From the NCBI RefSeq assembly GCF_000568405.1, contig NZ_ARZY01000003.1, forward strand, positions 62,001 through 126,000: a DNA stretch of 64,000 nt, given 5' to 3'. Positions within the stretch are counted from its first letter, which is position 1, and each line of letters begins with the position of its first letter. Below are positions 53,813 through 63,179 of the stretch, piece by piece. A program made the position numbers and the translations under genes. The notes under the pieces are model-generated. The model had not been told where the DNA came from. It worked only from the letters and a program-made list of their open reading frames with translations, and searched no databases. This stretch comes from Catenovulum agarivorans DS-2 (lineage in GTDB: Bacteria; Pseudomonadota; Gammaproteobacteria; Enterobacterales; Alteromonadaceae).

Positions 53813-56140
53813 CTATTTTTTAACAGTATTGCCAAATTTTCTTTGGTATAAATTGGCGTTCACTTCTTTGGCTGCTTCAACCATTTGTTGATATGGCACG
53901 TCAGTAGTGGTTACAAAACCCGTATTATAGTTTTCGCCATCATAGGCTCGGCCAGTCAGTGGTGAGTCTAAATATTGAAACCAATGTGCACCCACCATAT
54001 AAGGGTTATCAATGACACTGTACATGTAGTCTTTATACATTTGCGCGCGGTCTTGTTGGTCGGCTGCATGAATTAACCCAGGGTGGTATAAGCCCGTATC
54101 GCTGGTTGCCCCAATGTGAAATTCACCAATTAAACTGGGTTTGTCTAAACGCTCTAAAAACTCCCAGGCTTTAGGGTGAGCATATTCACGGTAAAAGTTA
54201 TAACTCATTATGTCGGCATATTGTGCGGCTGCATTGGCAGCTTCTGTAGTTAAACCCCAAGCCGCCATGCGTACACCCATATACATGTGATTTGGGGCGA
54301 CATCCGCTAATGCGTCGTGAACAATTTTGAAATATTCATTGGCATAGGTAAACGACATGTCAGATAAGTCGGCAACAACTGTGTCATTTAAGTCGGTAAC
54401 TTTTACCCCTTTGCTAAAGGTCTGCCAAGAATCAATGTCGGTTTGCCATGCTTGGTTTAACGCTTGGATGCTTTGATATTTAGTTTGCATCATTTCAGTC
54501 AATTTTGCTTTTAATGGGCTGTCTGAATCTTCCCGTGTTAGCGTATTTAGCACAATGCCATAGCGTCTTTGCAAGCTACTGTCGTTACCCCAGCTCTTTT
54601 CGTTATCGACAAAAATACCAATACACCAAGGGTTATTTTTAATTTCTTCGCCTATAACTTGAGCTGTGATAATTGCACGTCGTTTAAATTCAGGATCAAA
54701 CGGGTCTGGCATACGAGACCAAACGTCTTGACCTGAACTAACAGTTTTAAAGTCACCAATTATCCAGCCATTAGCAAAATACGGAATGCGATTCATCTGA
54801 TAAAAGCTCGCATCAGTCCAATTACCTGTTGAAGTAAATCCCCAGTTTTTAAAACGTTTGATGGTTACATCTCGCCAAGTATCTAAATATGAGTCTGGAT
54901 ATTCTTCGCCATAACGTCGTTCTAAATTTGCTTGATAAAAGCTGTAGGTTTCACCGTGTGCCATTGGCCCTTTATGTGATGAGCGGCGATAGCTATAGTG
55001 GTTGGCTAATTCATGATCATAACCTGGCAACCAAGTAAACATTTTATGGCGCATGTCTGATCTGATATAACGTGTTTGTTGTGCTTGGTTTGATACTGGG
55101 CGTATGCCGAGTGAATCTTCTGGGGTTACATCTTCTGGATCTACGTATCTAACCGAGTCATCTTTAAAATCTACACCAGTAAAGGTTGTGGTGTTGGCGA
55201 TGCGAATGTTGGCCAAAGCAGATGAAAAGAATAAGTGTCCTTCTGGGTCGACTATTGCCCATTTTCCATCGACTTTTTCTGTGCGGAAATAGCCCGTGGC
55301 TTCAAGTTTTGGGCCACTTGCCCAGCCGCCAAATTTGCTGCGATCAGCCATAGTACCTTGCTGCTCAAGTTGGGCAATTTCAGCTTCAGCTAAGGCCTTT
55401 AATTGTTCGTCTGATGTTACTTTGGTTGGGTAGTCAAATTTATAGCTTTGGCCATACGCATCGGTTAAATCTTTTAGATAATCTTGATTGAACCTTGGGT
55501 TTTGTCGTACGCGCAGGTTATCTATTAACAAGGTTTTGTTATTTTTTATCGATTCAACAAAAAAGCGAACCGAAGTGATTTTATCTAGTTGCAGTTTTTT
55601 TGCTCCACGCATCCAAAACATTTTATGGTCATCTGATTGCCATGACTTTGGATCTTCACGCAAGCCGCTGTCTAATTCCAGTTGTGGGCCCTTGAGCAGC
55701 GCATAATAGGTGCCAGTATACTTAGCTGGAATACTAACGCTGCGAATATGTGGCCAGCCCGTGGCGTCTTTAATTTCAATGTAAATTTGAATCGACTCAG
55801 TTGATAAATTGCTGATGTCGGCCGCTAGATTAATATCGCCATATTGGCTCCAATCCCAAGGTTTTGCGGCTTTAAAACTAAGCTCTGACTTGAGATGTGT
55901 TGCGTCAAACTCAATTTTTAACGCTTTATTGCCTTCTAGTTCGCTTGTATTTGCCAATTGCGCTTTGGCATTTAACGTTTTAAGCGTATTTGGAAGACCC
56001 TGTTCAAAAGTCGCGATCGGCCAGCTCTGTTCGCCCTTTCGTTGTTGTGCTTGTTCCGGGGTTTGGTTTGTAGAAGCTGATTTATCACCACATGCCGCAA
56101 GCATCAGTGCGACTAACGAGCTTAGATAGATCTTATTCAT
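53813..56140 (-). CDS. GH50 beta-agarase, lipoprotein
   Basis: A 775-aa GH50 enzyme, lipobox LMLAAC. Same layout as the enzyme at 27792-30155: N-terminal CBM-like domain, GPKLEATGYFRTEKVDGKW, predicted acid/base Glu514 in DNEKSWG and nucleophile Glu673 in IGEFHIGA. First gene of a leftward operon with DUF1080 (51 bases after) and the PVC-type dehydrogenase. It diverges from the GH86 gene over 140 bases holding a 12-base palindrome. Confidence 0.92.
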   Translation of the reverse strand: MNKIYLSSLVALMLAACGDKSASTNQTPEQAQQRKGEQSWPIATFEQGLPNTLKTLNAKAQLANTSELEGNKALKIEFDATHLKSELSFKAAKPWDWSQYGDINLAADISNLSTESIQIYIEIKDATGWPHIRSVSIPAKYTGTYYALLKGPQLELDSGLREDPKSWQSDDHKMFWMRGAKKLQLDKITSVRFFVESIKNNKTLLIDNLRVRQNPRFNQDYLKDLTDAYGQSYKFDYPTKVTSDEQLKALAEAEIAQLEQQGTMADRSKFGGWASGPKLEATGYFRTEKVDGKWAIVDPEGHLFFSSALANIRIANTTTFTGVDFKDDSVRYVDPEDVTPEDSLGIRPVSNQAQQTRYIRSDMRHKMFTWLPGYDHELANHYSYRRSSHKGPMAHGETYSFYQANLERRYGEEYPDSYLDTWRDVTIKRFKNWGFTSTGNWTDASFYQMNRIPYFANGWIIGDFKTVSSGQDVWSRMPDPFDPEFKRRAIITAQVIGEEIKNNPWCIGIFVDNEKSWGNDSSLQRRYGIVLNTLTREDSDSPLKAKLTEMMQTKYQSIQALNQAWQTDIDSWQTFSKGVKVTDLNDTVVADLSDMSFTYANEYFKIVHDALADVAPNHMYMGVRMAAWGLTTEAANAAAQYADIMSYNFYREYAHPKAWEFLERLDKPSLIGEFHIGATSDTGLYHPGLIHAADQQDRAQMYKDYMYSVIDNPYMVGAHWFQYLDSPLTGRAYDGENYNTGFVTTTDVPYQQMVEAAKEVNANLYQRKFGNTVKK

Positions 56141-56188
56141 ATTATTTCTCGAAATTAAAGTTGTAATTTTGTAATAGATTTTTATTTA

Positions 56189-56200
56189 ATTGTATACAAT
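56189..56200. promoter_or_regulatory. Palindromic operator candidate ATTGTATACAAT
   Basis: A perfect 12-base palindrome centred between the divergent GH50 and GH86 genes. The form TTGTATACAA resembles binding sites of GntR-type repressors. The surrounding 140 bases are very AT-rich and must carry both promoters. No GntR gene is in the window, so the regulator is unknown. Confidence 0.55.
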
Positions 56201-56280
56201 CTATCATTTGGTGTGTTATTTGTATATAAAATCTTTGGTTTTCATTTAAATAGTATATTCGAGTTATATAGAGGTGATAC

Positions 56281-58317
56281 ATGAAACTAACAACTCTCAC
56301 ATTGGCTGTTGCTTTTAGCCTAACATTAACGGGGTGTGCGGGCGGAGGCGACTCTGCTGGTAAATCGCCCGAACCAACTCCTTCACCTACGCCTGCACCT
56401 ACGCCAACTCCAACTCCTACGCCGACGCCGACACCAGCGCCGTTGAAAGTGGATGTGAATACATCGGTAAAACATCAAACAGGAGATGTAGACAGCTTTG
56501 ACCGTAGCCGGTTTATTACTTTGCATGCAGAAATTGGTGACAAAGAATGGCCAGATCGACAAACAGAAAAAGAGTTTTTTGAAAATTACGATGTATATTT
56601 GGGTCGTCAAAATGGTGCCTTGCCTTGGCAACTCAGCCGATTAAAAGACACGGCGAACGCTGGTGTTATTGACGAGGATGAAGCGATTAAATTTGGCACG
56701 CAAAGTAAAGGTTGGTATGCCGCCAAACCAGAGAATTTTCAGTATGAAGAGCGTGCAAAAAACATGATGTTTGGTGGCCAGCCAATAATGTACCCACTGC
56801 AAGAAACGGGCAATGCTTGTAAAGATCCATGTAAAGCCAATGAGTGGTTAGCTGGATACGATGAATTAGCTAATTTCTACGATTATTTTTTAAGCCATTA
56901 TTTCGGTACTGGTGGCACCACAGGTATGCCTAAACCAACAATCATTGAGGTGATGAATGAACCTTTTGTTCATGCTTGGGAGCTGCCAACAACCAACCAG
57001 AATATTTCTAAATTGCATAAAGTTGTTGCCGACAAAGTTCATCAAAACCATCCTGAAGTACTAGTAGGCGGTTACACCGCAGCATACCCACAATTTGAAG
57101 CGAATAATTTCAATGGCTGGGAAAATACATGGCGAACTTATATAGATATTGCCGGTGAATCAACCGACTTTTATTCAGTGCATTTGTACGATGGTTATGC
57201 CAACAACAAATTTCAATATCGCTCGGGTTCAAATGTTGAAGCAATTTTAGATATGGTTGAGCATTACAGCTTGTTAAAGGTGGGAGAGGTGAAACCTTGG
57301 GTGATTTCTGAATATGGTTTCTTTTCACCAGTTTTAACAGGTAAACAGCCTTATTCTAAAGAAATGGATTGGCGTAACATTCGCTCTTTTTCATCTATGA
57401 TGTTGGCACTGATGGAGCGCACTGACAAAATCATTACCTCAATGCCATTTAGCATATTAAAAGCGCTTTGGTCGGGCAATAATGGTATTGATGAAGATGG
57501 TCATAGATATGGTCCTCGCATGTTTGTGCTCGAAGGTGAATTAGACGGCAGTATTAATGTTCAGGATGATGGCCGTTGGGTGTATTCTGAATTCGTAAAA
57601 TTCTACCAATTGTGGGCTGAGGTTAAAGGTACACGCGTTGACAGCTTTGCTAACGATCAAGACATTCAAGTAGACGCTTATGCTGATGGCAAAGACTTGT
57701 ACGTTATTGTAAACAACCTAGAGTTTGATGCACAAACGTTAAAACTTAATTTAAATGATGAACACAGCAATTCAATTACATCAATTAGTAGTAAACATTT
57801 GTATTTTGATGATGTGACTAAATCACCGATTCTGGCTGAAGAAACTCTAGCTAATAGTGTTGATGAAATTACTGTGGCTGCTGAGTCGACACGCATTATT
57901 AAAGTCACTTATGCGAATGATATAAACATCAATCAAACCTCTAAAGAGCATAAATACTACGCGGATAAATACAAACAAAGTATAAATGCTAATGCGGCAA
58001 TTAACTTTAAGTTAGACGGTGTTGATGTTTCAACCAGTAATGGTGAAGCAATTTTGCGCATTGGTTTAGGCAGAGCACATGGCCTCAGCTTACAGCCAAC
58101 TGTTATGGTTAATGGTAGCGAAATTTCAGTACCTGAAGATTTTAGAGGTTACGACCAGAAAACGCGTGATAGCTTTTTTGGGGTAATTGAAGTGCCGTTT
58201 GATTACAGTTTGCTACAAGCCAATAACCAAGTATCGGTTAAGTTTACTGATACGGGTGGTTATGTAACCTCAATGTCGATGCAAGTGTTTAATCAAACAG
58301 TAGAGATTAGCCGATAA
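56281..58317 (+). CDS. GH86 beta-agarase/porphyranase, lipoprotein
   Basis: A 678-aa glycoside hydrolase family 86 enzyme cutting agarose or porphyran endo-wise. Lipobox LTLTGC. A Pro-Thr repeat linker (about residues 37-57) lifts the catalytic domain from the membrane. Catalytic acid/base Glu227 in VMNEPF, nucleophile Glu344 in VISEYG, then C-terminal beta-sandwich domains. Agarase and porphyranase members cannot be told apart from these motifs. The nearby sulfatases and algal setting allow either. Confidence 0.9.
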   Translation: MKLTTLTLAVAFSLTLTGCAGGGDSAGKSPEPTPSPTPAPTPTPTPTPTPTPAPLKVDVNTSVKHQTGDVDSFDRSRFITLHAEIGDKEWPDRQTEKEFFENYDVYLGRQNGALPWQLSRLKDTANAGVIDEDEAIKFGTQSKGWYAAKPENFQYEERAKNMMFGGQPIMYPLQETGNACKDPCKANEWLAGYDELANFYDYFLSHYFGTGGTTGMPKPTIIEVMNEPFVHAWELPTTNQNISKLHKVVADKVHQNHPEVLVGGYTAAYPQFEANNFNGWENTWRTYIDIAGESTDFYSVHLYDGYANNKFQYRSGSNVEAILDMVEHYSLLKVGEVKPWVISEYGFFSPVLTGKQPYSKEMDWRNIRSFSSMMLALMERTDKIITSMPFSILKALWSGNNGIDEDGHRYGPRMFVLEGELDGSINVQDDGRWVYSEFVKFYQLWAEVKGTRVDSFANDQDIQVDAYADGKDLYVIVNNLEFDAQTLKLNLNDEHSNSITSISSKHLYFDDVTKSPILAEETLANSVDEITVAAESTRIIKVTYANDININQTSKEHKYYADKYKQSINANAAINFKLDGVDVSTSNGEAILRIGLGRAHGLSLQPTVMVNGSEISVPEDFRGYDQKTRDSFFGVIEVPFDYSLLQANNQVSVKFTDTGGYVTSMSMQVFNQTVEISR

Positions 58318-58329
58318 GATAAACTGCAA

Positions 58330-58387
58330 AACAATTGGCAAATTTGTTTTCCCCTATTGGACAAAATGCCAATTGTTATCTAAACCT
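58330..58387. repeat. Inverted repeat downstream of GH86 gene
   Basis: AACAATTGGCA (58330-58340) and TGCCAATTGTT (58377-58387), perfect 11-base arms with a 36-base loop. It may end the GH86 transcript or act as a stem in the leader of the next gene; it lies 62 bases before that gene. Confidence 0.5.
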
Positions 58388-58449
58388 ACAAAGTAACTGT
58401 TTAAAAGTTGTTCAATAAGATTGTTGCTTAAAATCAATAGGGACCAATT

Positions 58450-60483
58450 ATGAAGTTTAAATTCCAGCAAAGTGCAATTGCTGTCGCTTTAACTGCCGCT
58501 TTAACCGCTTGTAACGTATCCGTAGATATAAATGACGACGAAGATGATAAGCATGACGTTCCACACATGCAGCTTAAATATGGTGTATTTGTTGATAGTC
58601 CTGTAGAAGGTGTGTATTACGAGACTGACACACAAACAGGTATGACAGACTCTGATGGTGGTTTTTACTACTATCATGGGGAGTATATTACCTTTAGTGT
58701 AGGTGACGTAGAGCTGCCGATGGCTATGGCATCTCACCATATAACCCCGCTAGATTTAGTGCCAGATGCGGCGGACGAAACAGACCCAGAAGTGGTCAAC
58801 ATTCTGCAGTTTTTACAAAGTTTGGACTCAGACGGTGATCCAGATAACGGCATTTATATTGATTCTGCCGCCCATGGCGAATTTGACGACATGTCACTTG
58901 ATTTTACTACCGATGATTTTGATACAGTATTTGCTGCACATTTGGGCAACTTGGGTTTGACACTGGTTTTGGAGCAAGACGCGATAGATCACTTTAAAGA
59001 TGGTGACGATTACCCAGATGACTATCCAGACGATTACCCACCAATGCATGATATGCAACAAGACTTGTATGGCAGTTGGATATTTGAAGAAACTGACGAT
59101 AATGGCGATTTTGTTGGTCGCCATGTTTTAACTTTTTTACCAGGTAATAAATATATTCTATCGCACGAGACGGATGATGCAGAAGGTCATGACCAAATTG
59201 CTGGTTCGGTTGAATTTGCCAAATATGAAATTGATGAGCATGGTCAATTTCATGTTGTACAAGTCATTGAAGCTTCAGATGGTGATGGTGGTTTAGAAAA
59301 TGAAGGTCGACCCAACGAACAGTTTTTCTCATACAATGATATGGGGCAGCTTGAATTAAAAATGCGTGAAGCACCTGATTTAGGTGATGGGCAGTGGGAT
59401 ACGGATATGAATAATTGGGGGGATTATAATGTAATGACATTAGAAAATGCCTTCGACCCGAATGATTCAATGACTGGCTCTTGGGTTTTACAAGACATGG
59501 ATGACTCAGGTATGCCGGTGATGGACTCTTACCATGTAATTACTTTGTTTGGTGGTGGCGAATATTCTGTTGCGCATACAATGAATCAAGAAGCTTATGA
59601 TGGTATGGCTGCGGTGGCAGCTTCTTCTGAGTGGGGTTCATATGCCATGGACGACAATGGTTTTATGATCAATACGCCGCACGTTGATTTAGATGGCCCT
59701 GGTGGTTTGTATGATGCTGATAATATCGATGGCAATATTCAAGATATTAATCTAACTGCTGACGGGTCGTTAGAAATTACCGAAGACGGTGATAGCTTCA
59801 CAGTGATGCCGGTATTTAGCATGAAAATGCTAATGGATGCGGATGTTATGGGAAGCATTGTTTTTCATACAAACCCTGGCATGGGCGGAGACTTGGAATT
59901 TGTCGATGTATTTACGTTTAATTCGGATGGTACTGGCTCTTTTTATTGGATGGACGATCCCGATGAAGTTGAAAATTTCGATTGGGAAATTAATGATATG
60001 TATCAGTTAGAAATTGAGACTGAATTAGGCTCAATTGGCCATTACACCTTAGTTGCAGGTAACTTAAATGCGGGTTATTTGATGGGGATGTGGGATGAAG
60101 ATGGCGACGGTCATTTCGAATCTGCCAACGACATAGTTGTAACCTATACCCAAATGCAAACCTTACTCGGCGACATCTTATTTAGTTATGGTGACAACGA
60201 AGGCACAGGTCATTTTTCGTTTATGGATGATGGTACAGGTTCAGTAATGTGGGATAGTGATCCAAATGATGTTGAAGGTTTCACTTGGATGTTCACCGAC
60301 AATGGTGAATTGCAGGTAGGTCTTGCCGATGCGGCCGGTTTACCAGATATCTACACTATTGTCAGTGGCACATTTATGGATGGTGAGTTGTCAGCGCAAA
60401 TTGATGACGATGAAAATGGTTCGTATGAAGTCATAGATTTGAAGGTGGTTGCAACACCAATTACCAGTGCTGCTGCGAATTAG
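58450..60483 (+). CDS. Acidic, Asp/Met-rich repeat lipoprotein
   Basis: A 677-aa lipoprotein (lipobox ALTAALTAC, Cys20). An N-terminal domain (about 40-100) has the GVTYxT/GMTDSDGGF...GDVELP pattern seen in Vibrio/Shewanella surface lipoproteins. A DYPDDYPDDYPP repeat (about 183-194) and four related beta-rich repeats follow: two start GSW(I/V)(F/L) and two have FTFNSDGTGSFYW- and FSFMDDGTGSVMW-type strands. The whole is extremely acidic and unusually rich in Met. Acidic loops (DxDGDG) suggest Ca2+ binding. Function unknown; a surface adhesin or polysaccharide-associated role is possible from its position after GH86. Confidence 0.6.
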   Translation: MKFKFQQSAIAVALTAALTACNVSVDINDDEDDKHDVPHMQLKYGVFVDSPVEGVYYETDTQTGMTDSDGGFYYYHGEYITFSVGDVELPMAMASHHITPLDLVPDAADETDPEVVNILQFLQSLDSDGDPDNGIYIDSAAHGEFDDMSLDFTTDDFDTVFAAHLGNLGLTLVLEQDAIDHFKDGDDYPDDYPDDYPPMHDMQQDLYGSWIFEETDDNGDFVGRHVLTFLPGNKYILSHETDDAEGHDQIAGSVEFAKYEIDEHGQFHVVQVIEASDGDGGLENEGRPNEQFFSYNDMGQLELKMREAPDLGDGQWDTDMNNWGDYNVMTLENAFDPNDSMTGSWVLQDMDDSGMPVMDSYHVITLFGGGEYSVAHTMNQEAYDGMAAVAASSEWGSYAMDDNGFMINTPHVDLDGPGGLYDADNIDGNIQDINLTADGSLEITEDGDSFTVMPVFSMKMLMDADVMGSIVFHTNPGMGGDLEFVDVFTFNSDGTGSFYWMDDPDEVENFDWEINDMYQLEIETELGSIGHYTLVAGNLNAGYLMGMWDEDGDGHFESANDIVVTYTQMQTLLGDILFSYGDNEGTGHFSFMDDGTGSVMWDSDPNDVEGFTWMFTDNGELQVGLADAAGLPDIYTIVSGTFMDGELSAQIDDDENGSYEVIDLKVVATPITSAAAN

Positions 60484-60510
60484 TTTCGCTGGTTAACAAG
60501 GTACATTTTA

Positions 60511-60543
60511 GAAAGGCCTAGTTTTAGTTTCTAGGCCTTTTTT
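60511..60543 (+). terminator. Terminator after acidic lipoprotein gene
   Basis: AAAGGCCTAG (60512-60521) and CTAGGCCTTT (60531-60540) with a 9-base loop and six T. Classic terminator. Confidence 0.85.
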
Positions 60544-60547
60544 CATT

Positions 60548-61003
60548 TTAGGCATTCACCACTAGTTTCAATTGTTGCATTACTTTATCTGCAAATTCTG
60601 GTGAACTTGCTGGGATCACATAGCTATCCTTGCCAGTTAGAATCAATATTTGTGCAGGGGTGGTTAGCAATTTCCATTGGTATTGTGAGGGTTGAAACTC
60701 AAAGCTTTCGATTTTGTTGTAAGGCAACCACCATAATGTCGCATTAAGCTGCTTCAGCGCCAATTCATTATCTTCAAATTTAACCGAAACTTCAGGCATT
60801 TCATTACTTAGATGATTGGTAAAAAACATTAAAATCCCACACAATATCATAGGAAACAACCAAGATTGTTCTGTGTTGAACAGCCATCTGTTGATCATTA
60901 CGGCTATTAATACAAACAAAATCGATACGGCAATTTTTTTGCTTTTACTATATTTTTTTGGGTTGTATTTAGCTTGCACTGGTGCGCTAATTTCTACGTC
61001 CAT
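60548..61003 (-). CDS. Hypothetical membrane protein, PH-like
   Basis: A 151-aa protein with two membrane helices (KKIAVSILFVLIAVMINRWLF and SWLFPMILCGILMFF) and a C-terminal beta-rich segment (LPYNKIESFEFQPSQYQWKL...) resembling bacterial PH-like domains. It follows the persulfide dioxygenase-like gene by 10 bases, so may be co-transcribed. Function unknown. Confidence 0.6.
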   Translation of the reverse strand: MDVEISAPVQAKYNPKKYSKSKKIAVSILFVLIAVMINRWLFNTEQSWLFPMILCGILMFFTNHLSNEMPEVSVKFEDNELALKQLNATLWWLPYNKIESFEFQPSQYQWKLLTTPAQILILTGKDSYVIPASSPEFADKVMQQLKLVVNA

Positions 61004-61013
61004 GTTTATATCC

Positions 61014-61880
61014 TTATTGATTGGTTAATTTCATTGGTACTTTAATATAGCTTGTACTGTTTTGTTCTGCAGGCGGCATTTTACCAGCACGAATGTTAAT
61101 TTGAATGCTTGGGTAAATTAATTGTGGCATACCCAGTGTTGCATCGCGGCTTTCACGCTTAGCCACAAATTCACTAACTGAGGTTTGCGCATTTATATGA
61201 ATATTATGTTGTTTATGTTGGGCGATAGTCGCAACATATTGGAGTTCTCGACCATTAGGTTGATAGTCATGGCATACCCATACATTTGTGTCATCAGGTA
61301 GTTGATAAAATTGTTGCACTGTTTCGTATAATCTAGTGGCGCTGCCACCGGGAAAGTCGCAACGAGCTGTTCCTGCATCCGGCATAAATAAGGTGTCGCC
61401 AACAAATAAATTGCCGTCGATTAAGTAGCTAATGCTATCGTTGGTGTGCCCAGGTGAGGCGAAAATTTTGATCGCTTGTTTACCTAAATCAATCTGCTCA
61501 CCTGCACTTAGCAGTACGTCAAAGTCTTGCCCGTGAATATCCTGATAGTCTGCTAAGTTTAGTATGTGCTTAAAGGTACTTTGTACTTTAGTTATGCCTG
61601 CCCCAATGGCAATTTGACCTCCTAGTTTTCGTTTTAAATATTGTGCTGCGGTTAAGTGCTCGGCATGGGCGTGAGTCTCCAAAATCCACTTTATTTTTAA
61701 TTGTGCTGATTCGACAAACTGAATAATTTGCTGGCTAAACTCAGTGGCAATGTTGCCAGAAGCGTAATCAAAGTCATAAGCGGGGTCGATTATAGCGGCA
61801 TGTTTTGTTTGTTCGCAGTACACCACGTAACACAGAGTTGAAGAGGCTTGATGAAAAAACGGTTTAACCACTGCTGACAT
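61014..61880 (-). CDS. Metallo-beta-lactamase fold persulfide dioxygenase-like protein
   Basis: A 288-aa MBL-fold protein of the ETHE1/Blh type that oxidises glutathione persulfide to sulfite. The start was set at ATG 61880; the frame is open 25 codons upstream. The metal motif reads H70-A-H-A-E74-H75, with Glu where most members have Asp, followed by GHTNDSISY and the late WVCHDYQPNGRE. It diverges from the TauE-rhodanese-YeeE operon, which supports a sulfide-detoxification role. The Asp-to-Glu change leaves activity uncertain. Confidence 0.82.
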   Translation of the reverse strand: MSAVVKPFFHQASSTLCYVVYCEQTKHAAIIDPAYDFDYASGNIATEFSQQIIQFVESAQLKIKWILETHAHAEHLTAAQYLKRKLGGQIAIGAGITKVQSTFKHILNLADYQDIHGQDFDVLLSAGEQIDLGKQAIKIFASPGHTNDSISYLIDGNLFVGDTLFMPDAGTARCDFPGGSATRLYETVQQFYQLPDDTNVWVCHDYQPNGRELQYVATIAQHKQHNIHINAQTSVSEFVAKRESRDATLGMPQLIYPSIQINIRAGKMPPAEQNSTSYIKVPMKLTNQ

Positions 61881-62007
61881 AATTTTAAAAACCTTACTTA
61901 AATAAAATTCAATTTGTAAAAACAACTTGCACTTTAGCAAAGAAAAATCTAGCATACAAGATAAATATTATATGTAATTCCTTTTGGTTATAAGTGGGTG
62001 TTTTTCT

Positions 62008-62751
62008 ATGCAAATCGCGGCCTTAGCAGGTTCTAGTATAGGTTTAAGCTTGGGTATTTTTGGCTCTGGTGGTGCTGTGCTAGCGGTTCCTGTATTGATC
62101 TATTTGGCCGGATTTACAGCAAAAGATGCGGTAGTTAATTCACTTGTGATTGTTGCATGGATTAGCCTGTTTACCTTAGTTGCAACTAAAAGTTGGCGCG
62201 CGATTAGTTGGCGCATGGCATTTCTGCTGGGTAGTACTGGCTTTATCGGTTCTATTGTCGGTATATATTTAGCGGGTTTAGTTCAGCCTTGGCTGCAATT
62301 ATTGGTTTTTGCTGCATTATTGCTAATTGCCAGTGGTTTTATGTGGCGTAGTCCTGTTACACAAGCTGACGGACAAGCTGTCGGGACTTTATGGTTATTG
62401 TTTATTGGATTACTGGTTGGTGGGTTAACTGGGTTTGCCGGTGTTGGAGGTGGCTTTTTGCTGGTTCCAACTTTAGTGTTATTGGCAAAGTTAGACTTTT
62501 TTCAAGCGCGCTCTACCAGCTTAGCGTTAATTGCTTTTAACGCTACTATCGGTTTTGCACAGTATCAATTTATTAGCACTAACAGTTATCAGCTTGATTG
62601 GGGACTAATTATGGTTTTAGCCGCGCTGGGTGGTGCGGGTGCCGTATGGGGGCAAAAATGGTCGGCTAAATGGCCTCAAACGCAGCTACGTAAAAGTTTT
62701 GCTCTGTTTTTGCTGCTGTTGGGATGTTTTATCTTTTTTAACGAATTTTAG
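62008..62751 (+). CDS. TauE/SafE-type sulfite/anion exporter
   Basis: A 247-aa polytopic membrane permease with the TauE/SafE signature (GLSLGIFGSGGAVLAVPVLIY at the N-terminus and GLTGFAGVGGGFLLVPTLVL in the second half), an internal duplication. The ATG at 62008 was chosen. It is the first gene of a rhodanese/YeeE operon, probably exporting sulfite or sulfonate made by persulfide oxidation. Its stop codon lies within the ribosome site of the next gene. Confidence 0.88.
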   Translation: MQIAALAGSSIGLSLGIFGSGGAVLAVPVLIYLAGFTAKDAVVNSLVIVAWISLFTLVATKSWRAISWRMAFLLGSTGFIGSIVGIYLAGLVQPWLQLLVFAALLLIASGFMWRSPVTQADGQAVGTLWLLFIGLLVGGLTGFAGVGGGFLLVPTLVLLAKLDFFQARSTSLALIAFNATIGFAQYQFISTNSYQLDWGLIMVLAALGGAGAVWGQKWSAKWPQTQLRKSFALFLLLLGCFIFFNEF

Positions 62752-62759
62752 GAGGTATT

Positions 62760-63149
62760 GTGACTGAGCTTATAACTGTACAAGCTTATTTGGCGCAAGT
62801 GACAAAGCAAGTTAGTGAAATTACGCCAGAACAGCTTATTGGTCGATTGAAAAATCATAAAGATAATGATGGAAAGTTGGTGATTATTGATGTGCGTGAA
62901 ACAGCCGAGTACTCGGCTGGGGCAATTCCTTGTGCTAAACATATACCTCGTGGCATTTTGGAAATGTATATACACGACCATTTGTCGGCACTTGGCAAGT
63001 TATCCGCGGAGCAAGAAATTATTCTGTATTGTCGCTCTGGTGGCCGTTCGGCTCTAGCTGCGCTTAGCTTGCAAAACATGGGGTTTAACAATGTTTTTTC
63101 GTTAGCGGGTGGCTTTGTTGGCTACAGCGCATGTGAGCTAGATAGCTAG
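62760..63149 (+). CDS. Rhodanese-like sulfurtransferase
   Basis: A 129-aa single rhodanese domain with active-site Cys91 in YCRSGGRSA and conserved VIIDVRETAEYSAGAIP. GTG start behind AGGAGGT. It handles sulfane sulfur together with the persulfide dioxygenase-like and YeeE proteins. Confidence 0.9.
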   Translation: MTELITVQAYLAQVTKQVSEITPEQLIGRLKNHKDNDGKLVIIDVRETAEYSAGAIPCAKHIPRGILEMYIHDHLSALGKLSAEQEIILYCRSGGRSALAALSLQNMGFNNVFSLAGGFVGYSACELDS

Positions 63150-63179
63150 ATAAATTAATAGCAATAGAGGGTAGTCATA

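Noticed and set aside
56383-56445. Repetitive CCAACTCC-type DNA as a microsatellite or mobile element scar
   Set aside because: It encodes the Pro-Thr linker between lipobox and GH86 catalytic domain, a normal feature of secreted glycosidases.
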